NCBI GenBank assembly: GCA_950097015.1
Contig: CATNEN010000038.1
Span: forward strand, 31,396,501 to 31,460,500
DNA: 64,000 bases
Direction: 5' to 3'
Source of the DNA: Macrostomum hystrix
Taxonomy: Eukaryota > Platyhelminthes > Macrostomidae
The translations under genes and the position numbers were made by a program. Numbering within the stretch: position 1 is the first letter of the stretch; each line of letters starts with the position of its first letter. Of this stretch, positions 31,401 to 42,400 are shown piece after piece. Below the pieces are notes generated by a model that saw only the letters and a program-made list of their open reading frames with translations, searched no databases and was not told the DNA's origin.

Positions 31401-34400
31401 ACACGGGGGAGATGAGACACGGGAGAGATGAGACACGGGAGACATGAGACACGGGAGAGATGAGACACGGGAGAGATGAGACACGGGAGAGATGAGACAC
31501 GGGGAGAGATGAGACACGGGAGAGATGAGACACAGGGAGAGATGAGACACGGGAGAGATGAGACACGGGGAGAGATGAGACACGGGAGACATGAGACACG
31601 GGAGACATGAGACACGGGAGACATGAGACACAGGAGAGATGAGACACGGGAGACATGAGACACGGGAGACATGAGACACGGGAGAGATGAGACACGGGAG
31701 ACATGAGACACGGGAGACATGAGACACGGGAGAGATGAGACACGGGAGAGATGAGACACGGGAGAGATGAGACACGGGAGAGATGAGACACGGGAGACAT
31801 GAGACACGGGAGAGATGAGACACGGGAGAGATGAGACACGGGGGAGATGAGACACGGGAGAGATGAGACACGGGAGACATGAGACACGGGAGAGATGAGA
31901 CACGGGAGAGATGAGACACGGGGGAGATGAGACACGGGAGAGATGAGACACGGGGGAGATGAGACACGGGAGAGATGAGACACGGGAGAGATGAGACACG
32001 GGAGACATGAGACACGGGAGAGATAAGACTCAGAAGAGATGAGACACAAGAGACATGAGACACGGGAGAGATGAGACACGGGAGAGATGAGACACGGGAG
32101 AGATGAGACACGGGGGAGATGAGACACGGGAGAGATGAGACACGGGAGACATGAGACACGGGAGAGATGAGACACGGGAGAGATGAGACACGGGGGAGAT
32201 GAGACACGGGAGAGATGAGACACGGGGGAGATGAGACACGGGAGAGATGAGACACGGGAGAGATGAGACACGGGAGACATGAGACACGGGAGAGATAAGA
32301 CTCAGAAGAGATGAGACACAAGAGACATGAGACACGGGAGAGATGAGACACGGGAGAGATGAGACACGGGAGAGATGAGACACGGGAGACATGAGACACG
32401 GGAGAGATGAGACACGGGAGAGATAAGACTCAGAAGAGATGAGACACAAGAGACATGAGACACGGGAGAGATAAGACACGGGAGAGATAAGACTCAGAAG
32501 AGATGAGACACGGGAGACATGAGACACGGGAGAGATGAGACACGGGAGACATGAGACACGGGAGAGATAAGACACGGGAGACATGACAAACGGGAGAGAT
32601 AAGATTCAGGAGACATGAGACACGGGAGAGATGAGACACGGGAGAGATAAGACACGGGAGACATGACAAACGGGAGAGATAAGATTCAGGAGACATGAGA
32701 CACGGGAGACATGAGACACGGGAGAGATGAGACACGGGAGAGATGAGACACGGGGAGAGATGAGACACGGGAGAGATGAGACACAGGGAGAGATGAGACA
32801 CGGGAGAGATGAGACACGGGGAGAGATGAGACACGGGAGACATGAGACACGGGAGACATGAGACACGGGAGACATGAGACACAGGAGAGATGAGACACGG
32901 GAGACATGAGACACGGGAGACATGAGACACGGGAGAGATGAGACACGGGAGACATGAGACACGGGAGACATGAGACACGGGAGAGATGAGACACGGGAGA
33001 GATGAGACACGGGAGAGATGAGACACGGGAGAGATGAGACACGGGAGACATGAGACACGGGAGAGATGAGACACGGGAGAGATGAGACACGGGGGAGATG
33101 AGACACGGGAGAGATGAGACACGGGAGACATGAGACACGGGAGAGATGAGACACGGGAGAGATGAGACACGGGGGAGATGAGACACGGGAGAGATGAGAC
33201 ACGGGGGAGATGAGACACGGGAGAGATGAGACACGGGGGAGATGAGACAGGAGAGAGATGAGTCTAAGATGTGTATTAAAACACGCGCGCATACTCCACC
33301 CGGCCTGCAGGTAACAGCGTTTCGCGAATTCCACGTGGATTTCTCGCACGAGCTGCTAGATGTTGGCCTGGTTGTTTTGATCAACCGGCCGCAGAAGCTG
33401 AACCTACACGCCAGCCGAGGCATCGGTTTCTACCTGGGTGTCTTCGACGCCGGAGTGTGGTGCACAGGGATGGCCGTGTTCTTCATCACCAGCCTCCTGC
33501 TGCACCTGAATTATCGGCGGAATCCGCGAGAGGCCCAGGCCCGCCTAGTTGAGCACGCCACTTCGGGTGGCTCGGCTGCCGTGGCCGGTTCCAGGACTGG
33601 AGCCTCGTCGGCTGCGGCGATGAGTCACCAATTCAGCCTTGCTGGTTGCGTGTTTTATACGTTTAGCACCGGCTGCTTTCAGGGTGCGTTCAACTGCAGA
33701 GCCTAACTCTTCTGAGCTCTGTCTAACTCTTCTGAGCTCTGTCTAACTCTTCTGAGCTCTGTCTAACTCTTCTGAGCTCTGTCTAACTCTTCTGAGCTCT
33801 GTCTAACTCTTCTGAGCTCTGTCTAACACTTCTGAGCTCTGTCTAACTCTTCTGAGCTCTGTCTAACACTTCTGAGCTCTGTCTAACACTTCTGAGCTCT
33901 GTCTAACACTTCTGAGCTCTCTGTCTAACACTTCTGAGCTCTGTCTAACTCTTCTGAGCTCTGTCTAACACTTCTGAGCTCTGTCTAACACTTCTGAGCT
34001 CTGTCTAACACTTCTGAGCTCTGTCTAACACTTCTGAGCTCTCTGTCTAACACTTCTGAGCTCTGTCTAACACTTCTGAGCTCTCTATCTTGAAAATTTG
34101 AAAGATCTATCTTACAATTTTGAATATCTAACAGTTTTGAATATCTAACAGTTTTGAATATCTAGCAGTTTTGAATATCTAACAGTTTTGAATATCTAAC
34201 AGTTTTAAATATCTAACAGTTTTGAATATCTAACAGTTTTGAATATCTAGCAGTTTTGAATATCTAGCAGTTTTGAATATCTAGCAGTTTTGAATATCTA
34301 GCAGTTTTGAATATCTAACAGTTTTGAATTATCTGTCTAAAAGTATCCAAGCTCTGTCTTACACTCCTGAATCTGGTCCACCAGTTTAGAAGAATACTAA

Positions 34401-35824
34401 AAAAATCGAATTCAACCACAAGCATTTTCACGTGCGATCGTTTCAGGCTATGAAAAGGCTCCAAAGTCTCTCGCCGGTCGCTGCATCAGCTTGGCTTGGT
34501 GGGCCTTCGTTAGCATTTTCGCCGCCACCTACACTGCCGGCTTTCTATGCGCCCTGATAGCCAGCAACACTACCAACGATGACACATTCGCCTACCTCGA
34601 TGCCAGAGATCAGTACAAGATGGACTCTAGCGCGATGCAATCCTTCGTGCCTCTGTGGATCACTGGCGGCAGCACGGAGGCCTTCATGCGGTCGTCTGAT
34701 GAGCCGATTTTTAGACTATTCTACAACCTGAGCCAGGTGGCGGCGAAGCGGGATCCCAATCTAGCCAATGGGATTCGCAATACCAGCCAGCTAGTAGACA
34801 TTCTGAGCAAGTCGCATCATTACCTTGGCATTCTCGAATCGCCGCTAGCTGACTATTTCGCCAAGCGCAGCAATTGCCGCCTGGTGGTGGCCGGCAGTTT
34901 GCTCAGCGACCGCAGCTACGCGATGGCCTTCAACCAGACAGACGAGGGTCACAAGCTGAAGAACCAGGTCAACTCCGTGCTGCTCGAACTGCGCGAGTCC
35001 GGCTTCATCCGGCAGACCTACAGGAAGCACTTCGGCGGTCAGCTGTCGGTTTGTCGCGAACTGCAGTCCGACGGTGACAGTACCAGCCATGACTCGGTGC
35101 TGGCGCTCAGTCTGGCAGGCGAGGAGCTGGCTAGAATGTTTCGCGACAGTCTGCCAATCACGATGAAGACCTTCTGCGGCGTGCTAGTGATGTACATCCT
35201 GGGAGTGCTAATCGCGGCAGCCCTCAGCGTCATTGACGCCTACATTTTCAGCAAGACTGCCAATAGTCGAGTGAGTCTGCGGACTGGTTGGTCGACACAC
35301 CGACCTGAGTGTATACTAATCAAGTAGCCAAATAGTCCATGTAGATTAGCTTTATCGTAGCTACAGTGGTCATTGTAAGAAAGTCTGGGGAATCTTACTC
35401 TTAACTATTTAGTCTTTAGCAGGAGAGAAAGACTACGCGGGGGTATTTCAAATACCGGCTGCAAACTTCACGATATCTCCCAAACCAAATGACCGATTTT
35501 TACAAAAGTCCACCATACGGATAAACAAGCTTTCAAAGCAGAAAAAATTATGCGTAAATTGATGGTTTGTGCCACCACACACGCCGACGAGAATCGTTGA
35601 ATATCTCGACGATGAAGATGTTTTGTGTTTTTTTAATGGAACTCTCTACTATCAAACTGTCAAAAATCTAATTTTCACATTTTTTTTATTTGCAGCATGC
35701 CCAAGTGCTTCGCAACGTACCAGACGATGAGCCTACGTTTAGGTCATTGTCCTATGCTGACGAACATCGCCAGCAACAGCAGCAGCAGCAGAACGACACT
35801 CCTTCAATGCAACCAGCTGAATGA
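28401..35824 (+). CDS. Ionotropic glutamate receptor subunit lacking the amino-terminal domain (copy 1)
   Basis: Ligand-gated cation channel subunit of 548 residues. Exons 28401-28407, 28584-28666, 29782-30012, 33311-33683, 34447-35270 and 35696-35824; all phases fit. After a signal peptide (about residues 1-21, GRIFFIVLSALHL) the chain goes directly into the ligand-binding S1 lobe, so the roughly 400-residue amino-terminal domain is absent. S1 holds GLWTGLIGEVI and APLTVTAFRE, with the carboxylate-binding Arg at about 112. TM1 is near 149-171, the pore loop ends TGCFQG (Phe 230 at the Q/R/N position), and TM3 reads AATYTAGFLCAL. S2 contains GGST (305-308) and ILES with Glu 362, so all three classical agonist contacts are present. 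TM4 is near 474-494 and the tail is Gln-rich. Exon 1 encodes only seven bases. The paralogue converges from 44480. Confidence 0.93.
28745..29752. repeat. 21-bp minisatellite CTGACTGACTGTCTCACCGAT
   Basis: About 48 copies with CTGAATGAC and CTGGCTGTC variants fill intron 2 of receptor copy 1. On the minus strand the unit reads ATCGGTGAGACAGTCAGTCA. This resembles, in inverted orientation, the real donor ATCGAGGTGAGACAGCG at 28661. Long frames on both strands are artefacts of the 21-bp period. Confidence 0.97.
30048..33262. repeat. 16-bp minisatellite GAGACACGGGAGAGAT with higher-order structure
   Basis: About 200 copies of GAGACACGGGAGAGAT or ..ACAT fill intron 3 of receptor copy 1. Marker variants (AAGACTCAGAAGAG, GACAAACGGGAGAG, AAGATTCAGGAG) recur in blocks. 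The 30470-31270 region recurs about 1.95 kb later at 32425-33230, and 30786 onward recurs at about 31497 (offset about 711 bp). Frames of over 600 codons on the minus strand (SRVSSLPCLISPVSH-like) are artefacts. Confidence 0.97.
33706..34087. repeat. 20-bp minisatellite CTGTCTAACTCTTCTGAGCT
   Basis: About 19 copies in intron 4 of receptor copy 1, starting directly after the exon donor at 33683. In gene sense each unit spells CTAAC, a pyrimidine stretch and AG, i.e. a miniature 3' splice site. Confidence 0.96.
34118..34335. repeat. 17-bp minisatellite TTTTGAATATCTAACAG
   Basis: About 13 copies in the same intron as the 20-bp array. Each contains CTAACAG in gene sense. The real acceptor GTTTCAG lies about 110 bp downstream at 34446. 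Confidence 0.95.
35440..35640. repeat. Dispersed repeat C (copy 1)
   Basis: Contains CCAAATGACCGATTTTTACA and GCCGACGAGAATCGTTGAAT followed by ATCTCGACGATG. The second block recurs at about 37585-37625, and a relative of the first block occurs at about 9350-9390. It lies in the last intron of receptor copy 1. The family is unknown. Confidence 0.6.
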
Positions 35825-37107
35825 GTGCCCGACGAGCTGGCCTGATATGGAATTGCTTAAAGATTTGAAAAACTGGTTACTGGTTACTATAATTACATTT
35901 TTAACAAAACGAAACTGATATTAGCATTACATTGTTGCGATGTCTACCAAACATTTTAACGCCATTTACATTCACATCATTTTGAGGCTTAAAACATTAG
36001 ATTCCATTTATTATATGTTTGACTTATCCATTTGTTGCTAACAACTTTTCACTGCTTGAACTATTTAATTACAGCTGTTGTTCGTGCAAAAAATTCAAAC
36101 AGAAAAATTGAAACAAATTAACTTTAGCTAGCTTGTCATCTTCGTTTTCAGCTATATTGGTACTCGTACTTAATAATGATAAAAGAGAAATATAAGGCAA
36201 AATCGTTTTCTAATATTTAGTGCAAAATGCTTTTTTGTGAACTTTTAATTTTTGTATTTAGTTTTAAGTAAGTAAAACTATAATTACCCCAGCTCAATCA
36301 CCGATAAAATGTATAAAAATATGTTTTGCCCGTCGGTGCTAAAAACTATTATTGACAGATGATAAAGTATGCTGCATTATTATATAAAAACTATTATTGA
36401 CATATGATAAAGTATGCTGCATTATTATATAAAAACTATTATTGACATATGATAAAGTATGCTGCATTACTATATAAAAACTATTATAAAATAAAAACAA
36501 AATGTTCTTATGCATCTGATTAATGAAACGAACTAAGCAAAAGTGTCTAAAATGTTCTATTGCGCGCAATTCAATAAATTTCAAATTATTGCACGTGCAG
36601 TGCACTGCTTGGTAAAACAAAAAAATAACGATTAAACAACAATCGAAGGAAACCAAAAAAGCAACTAGACTATAATAAAGTTATTTCACTTTCCATCCAA
36701 TTGTAGGAATATATTTTATTACGGCAGAATAAAAATAGACAGAAACGCAATCAGATGAAATAGAACTACTGAAGTAGTATAGCAGAAATATGTTGTCAAA
36801 AATGATATTGCGTGTTATCAGGTCTCTAGACCGACTTCAGCATCAATCGTCCGACATCGAAGCGGCGGTCAGCGAGATGTTAGCTGCGGACTCGGTGACC
36901 TTGCGGCGACAATTACCACGTCCGCTGGCCTGCATGATTTTGAGGTCGAAGTGAGTCGAGTGAATGGGCTAGGTCACAGGATGAATAGGTAAATTAGCTA
37001 CTGTCTGTTCTTTTAGATAACATTTTTTAGTAAAGTTACGCATAGATGCTTTTACGATATCGTGTACATGGAATAAACTTCCATATTCAATGTGGATTGA
37101 ATATTGG
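35825..37107. other. Intergenic between the two convergent receptor genes
   Basis: AT-rich sequence containing the 3' UTR of receptor copy 1 and a 45-bp triplication at 36341-36480. At 36840-36960 there is a short GC-richer stretch (CATCGAAGCGGCGGTC..), open for about 40 codons, that could be an isolated exon. I could not link it to either gene. Confidence 0.4.
36341..36485. repeat. 45-bp direct repeat, 3 copies
   Basis: Three near-identical units containing GATAAAGTATGCTGCATTA followed by TATATAAAAACTATTATTG. They are intergenic. Confidence 0.9.
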
Positions 37108-37425
37108 GGAAGAGTGGCAGATCAGTCTAACGCGTTTGCCTCTCGCACCAAGGTCACTGAGCTCGATTCCGCGGCGAGGCCACATTCAGTTGTGACGCAA
37201 CTGCGGAGAGAAGGCTTGGGGGACTCTACAATAAGAGACGAGAGTGTACACTGCCTGACAATGAGAAAGTCAGGGCAGATGTACACACCTTTGTGAGTGT
37301 GTGCCTGCGTATGGTGTGCTCAGGAGTCGGCGAAATTGGCAGAACTGCCTCCTCTCTGGCTACAGGTCTTGTGTCACTGAACGATGTGCCATGGCCGACA
37401 GCCCTCGAAAATACAATTATGAATG
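37108..37425 (+). mobile_element. SINE family B, full length
   Basis: The head is tRNA-like: TGGCAGATCAGTCTAACGCG resembles an A box and GAGCTCGATTCCGCGGCGAG a B box. The family body follows (GACAATGAGAAAGTCAGGGC, AGGAGTCGGCGAAATTGGCA) with a 3' CCCTCGAAAATACAATTATG end. It lies downstream of both receptor genes. Confidence 0.85.
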
Positions 37426-37489
37426 CGGTATGAAGAGCTCTCTAAAAACCGATTTGGCGAATCCATATTGGTTTAATAATATATATTTT

Positions 37490-37650
37490 AACAAAATATT
37501 AATAATAGCCGAGATGGCTGCATGATGACATTTTGTGAGCAGAAAAATTAAGCCTACTAGTACGAGTATATTGGTGTTTTTGCCACCAGACACCCCGACG
37601 AGAATCGTTGAATATCTCGACGATGCCGATATTTTGTGTTTCTGGAAGTT
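37490..37650. repeat. Dispersed repeat C (copy 2)
   Basis: Shares CGACGAGAATCGTTGAATAT and CTCGACGATG..GATATTTTGTGTTT with the copy at 35440-35640. It lies in the 3' flank of receptor copy 2. Confidence 0.6.
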
Positions 37651-37819
37651 GTTTTTTATCGGATAGAGCAAAAAATTTCAGCCCTTGTTCTGCATTTTAA
37701 TTGCGATTGGTTGAATAGTTTACAAGATGCAAAAAAGTTCTAATGTGGACATTTGAAATATCCCCGTGGTGTCTGTACTGTTCAGACGATACAAAGACTG
37801 CAAACAGTTAACTAAGAGC

Positions 37820-39398
37820 TCAAAGAAATTGCGACACCTTTCTATTCTTCTCGCACAGGTGATAGATTACAATGTCGCCAAGCAGAGCCACACTAGCCAG
37901 GCCCACACCGCTGAAGTACAGAATCAGCGGGCCGGAGAAGCTGCTGAGGGTGACAGGAATGCTGCCGCGGAACATTCTAGCCAGCACTTCGCCAACCTCG
38001 GAGATCTGACTGCGGGCGGAGGCCTCCATCTTGGTGCCGCAGAGGCTGCCGGGTGAGCCGAAGTACTTTCTGTAGGTATCAAGGATGTAGCCTGATTCTT
38101 TCAGGCGGAGAATCTCAAGATTGAATCGGCCCGTGAGGCTGGAATTCTCGGCGAATGCGAACGCGTAGCTTTTGTCGTTGGTGAGGTCGCCGAGGATTAT
38201 AATCTCACACTCGGTTTTCTTCACATAATAGTCGGCCATCGGGGCCTCCATAACGCCTAGAATCTGCGTGTCCTTCAGCACCAGATCGATTAGATCTCGC
38301 ATAGAATAGACTTCCAGTTCCGGCTGTTTCTTCAGCGCCGCCTGGTGCTTCCTGTTGAACTGCTGGAACAGCGCCTCGGTTGTGGTGCCAAAGAAGTGGT
38401 CAGTACTGCCGCCCTTAATCCAGGCCGGCGTGAAATCCTTCAAATAGTCCGGATCCGAGCTGAATCGGTCGCGAATATTGATCATCGGCGCGTACATGTG
38501 CCGACTCTTGGAACCCTCCGTGGCCACCAGGGCGCAGAGGAAGCCTCCGGTGTACGTGGCTGCGAAGATGGCGACGAACAGCCACCAGACGGCGCTGATG
38601 CAACGGCCGGCCAGTGAGCGAGGCCACTTGCTGAAGCCTGGAAGACGGCAGAAGTCCTGGTATGGGATCTGGGACTTTTGGTCTATACAGACTTTCCCAA
38701 TAAATCTTTTATCCCAAGTTTGGGATAAAAGTCTAGTTTTGGGACCCGAATTCATGGTGTTTTAAAAAAATGGTGGAATAATTTTTGGGATTTCAATTCA
38801 ACTTTAACTTAAAATATCTAGCTTGTGCCGAGTAGCTTAAATCAAGGATTCAAGCTAATTAGATGAGAAGGTGAAATAACAGTTCAGGGGTGAGCGGCAG
38901 CACGGTTAACCCTTCTGCCTCTCGCACCAACGTCCCTCAGCTCGATTCCGCGGCGAGGCCACATTCATTTGTTGTGCAGCCGCGGAGAGCTTGGGGGGAC
39001 TCCATAGTGAGAGACGAGAATGTACAACTGCCTGACGATGAGAAAGTCAGGGCAGATGTACACACCTGTGTGAGTGTGTGCCTGCTTATGGAATCTGTTT
39101 GCGTGTGGAGTCAGCAGAATAGGCAGAATTGCCTCTTTGCTGGCTGCAAGTCTATTTCCTGTAATTATAGTTATTATTATAAGTACAGATAGATCACCGC
39201 ATTGTTAAATCTGGAGAATTAAAAATCCGAGGATATTAGCCCATCTCACCCTGATAGCATCCGGTGCTGACCACGTAGAATATGGTCTGCACAAATGAAG
39301 TCCTGCCGTTGGACCCTTGGCCGCCTACATCAATGTCCTCCTCAATGGTGTCGTTGCCAACAATGCCCAATGTTGATGGTCTAGATGGCTGCCGATGC

Positions 39399-39430
<32 letters not shown>

Positions 39431-42400
39431 ATGTTGACGCGAGTACTCGAGGCTGGTGTTTGACGCAACAGAGGCGTTCTCGCGTGGATTGTACCTGAAA
39501 TGCCGACCCGAATCTGGCAGTAAATAATAATACTTGCAGGAGGGTTGACGCAGCCAGCCAGCGAGGAGGCAATTCTGCCCATTTCGCTGACTCCTGAGCA
39601 CACACACACACAGATACCGTACGCAGGCACACGCTCACACACGTGTGTACATCTGTCCTGACTTTCTCATCGTCAAATGAATGTGGCCTCGCCGTGTAAT
39701 CGAGCTCAGGGACTAACTCTGATTCTACGAGCGTATTTGCTGGTTGAAATGTTTGAATAAAAGGAAACATTTTAGAAACCCATTTACCTGGCATTATAGT
39801 GCAGCAGCAGCGCGGTCAGCAGGAACACTCCACCCGAGGCCAGCCAGACGCCCAAGTCAAAGACGCGCAAGAAGAACTTCGCGTCGCGCACCACAGCCGT
39901 GTTTACCCACTTGGCGGGCTTAGCAACCACCTTAGCAACGGGTGCGAAATTCGTTTTTGTAATCGTTTCGTCAAGCTGAGAACACAAAAATATGATGACG
40001 CATTGTTTAACCTGAGGACCTGAAGCATGTCTGACCTGAGGACCTGAAGCATGTCTGTCCTGAGGACCTGAAGGATGTCTAACCTGTGGACCTGAAGGAT
40101 TCTGTCCTGAGGACCTGAAGGATGTCTAACCTGAGGACCTGAAGGATGTCTAACCTGTGGACCTGAAGGATGTCTAACCTGTGACCTAAAAACCTGAAGG
40201 ATTCTGTCCTGTGGACCTGAAGTATGTCTAATCTGAGGACCTGATGGATGTCTAACCTGTGGACCTAAAGGATTCTGTCCTGAGGACCTGAAGGATTCTG
40301 TCCTGAGGACCTGAAGGATGTCTAACCTGAGGAACTGAAGCATGTCTAACCTGAGGACCTGAAGCATGTCTGACCTGAGGACCTGAAGGATGTCTAATCT
40401 GAGGACCTGAAGGATGTCTTACCTGAGGACCTGAAGGATGTCTAACCTGTGGACCTGAAGGATTCTGTCCTGAGGACCTGAAGCATGTCTGACCTGAGGA
40501 CCTGAAGGATGTCTAACCTGAAGACCTGAAGGATGTCTAACCTGAGGACCTGAAGGATGTCTAACCTGAGGACCTGAAGGATGTCTAACCTGAGGACCTG
40601 AAGGATGTCTAACCTGTGGACCTGAAGGATGTCTAACCTGTGGACCTGAAGGATTCTGTCCTGAGGACCTGAAGGATGTCTAACCTGTGGACCTGAAGGA
40701 TGTCTAACCTGAGGACCTGAAGGATGTCTAACCTGTGGACCTGAAGGATTCTGTCCTGAGGACCTGAAGGATGTCTAACCTGTGGACCTGAAGGATGTCT
40801 AACCTGAGGACCTGAAGGATGTCTAACCTGTGGACCTAAAGGATTCTGTCCTGAGGACCTGAAGGATTCTGTCCTGAAGACCTGAAGGATGTCTAACCTG
40901 TGGACCTGAAGGATGTCTAACCTGTGGAGCTGAAGGATGTCTAACCTGTGGACCTGAAGGATGTCTAACCTGTGGACCTGAAGGATTCTGTCCTGAGGAC
41001 CTGAAGGATGTCTAACCTGAGGACCTGAAGGATGTCTAACCTGAGGACCTGAAGGATGTCTAACCTGAGGACCTGAAGGATGTCTAACCTGTGGACCTGA
41101 AGGATGTCTAACCTGTGGACCTGAAGGATTCTGTCCTGAGGACCTGAAGGATGTCTAACCTGTGGACCTGAAGGATGTCTAACCTGAGGACCTGAAGGAT
41201 GTCTAACCTGTGGACCTGAAGGATTCTGTCCTGAGGACCTGAAGGATGTCTAACCTGTGGACCTGAAGGATGTCTAACCTGAGGACCTGAAGGATGTCTA
41301 ACATGAGGACCTGAAGGATGTCTAACCTGAGGACCTGAAGGATGTCTAACCTGAGGACCTGAAGGATGTCTAACTTGAGGACCTGAAGCATGTCTAACCT
41401 GAGGACCTGAAGCATGTCTGTCCTGAGGACCTGAAGGATGTCTAACCTGAGGACCTGAAGGATGTCTAACCTGAGGACCTGAAGCATGTCTGTCCTGAGG
41501 ACCTGAAGGATGTCTAACCTGTGGACCTGAAGGATTCTGTCCTGAGGACCTGAAGGATGTCTAACCTGAGGACCTGAAGGATGTCTAACCTGTGGACCTA
41601 AAGGATTCTGTCCTGAGGACCTGAAGGATTCTGTCCTGAGGACCTGAAGGATGTCTAACCTGAGGACCTGAAGCATGTCTAACCTGTGGACCTGAAGGAT
41701 GTCTAACCTGTGGACCTGAAGGATGTCTAACCTGAGGACCTGAAGGATGTCTAACCTGAGGACCTGAAGCATGTCTAACATGAGGACCTGAAGGATGTCT
41801 AACCTGAGGACCTGAAGGATGTCTAACCTGAGGACCTGAAGGATGTCTAACTTGAGGACCTGAAGCATGACTAACCTGAGGACCTGAAGCATGTCTGTCC
41901 TGAGGACCTGAAGGATGTCTGTCCTGAGGACCTGAAGGATGTCTAACCTGAGGACCTGAAGGATGTCTAACCTGAGGACCTGAAGGATGTCTAACCTGAG
42001 GACCTGAAGGATGTCTAACCTGTGGACCTAAAGGATTCTGTCCTGAGGACCTGAAGGATTCTGTCCTGAGGACCTGAAGGATGTCTAACCTGAGGACCTG
42101 AAGCATGTCTGTCCTGAGGACCTGAAGGATGTCTGTCCTGAGGACCTGAAGGATGTCTAACCTGAGGACCTGAAGGATGTCTTACCTGAGGACCTGAAGG
42201 ATGTCTAACATGAGGACCTGAAGGATGTCTAACCTGAGGACCTGAAGGATGTCTAACCTGAGGACCTGAAGGATGTCTAACTTGAGGACCTGAAGGATGT
42301 CTAACCTGAGGACCTGAAGCATGTCTGACCTGAGGACCTGAAGGATGTCTAACCTGAGGACCTGAAGCGACTCACCACCAATCCAAAGTTGAGCAGGCCG

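Noticed and set aside
28659-33423. Very long ORFs (up to 655 codons) on the minus strand and 378 codons on plus
   Set aside because: They are translations of the 21-bp array and of the 16-bp array, where the frame stays open because the units rarely contain stops. They are antisense or intronic to receptor copy 1.
28401-35824. Insect-type IR chemoreceptor
   Set aside because: The ATD is absent as in IRs, but the agonist Arg, Ser/Thr and Glu are all retained and the pore and TM3 differ. I leave the subfamily open.
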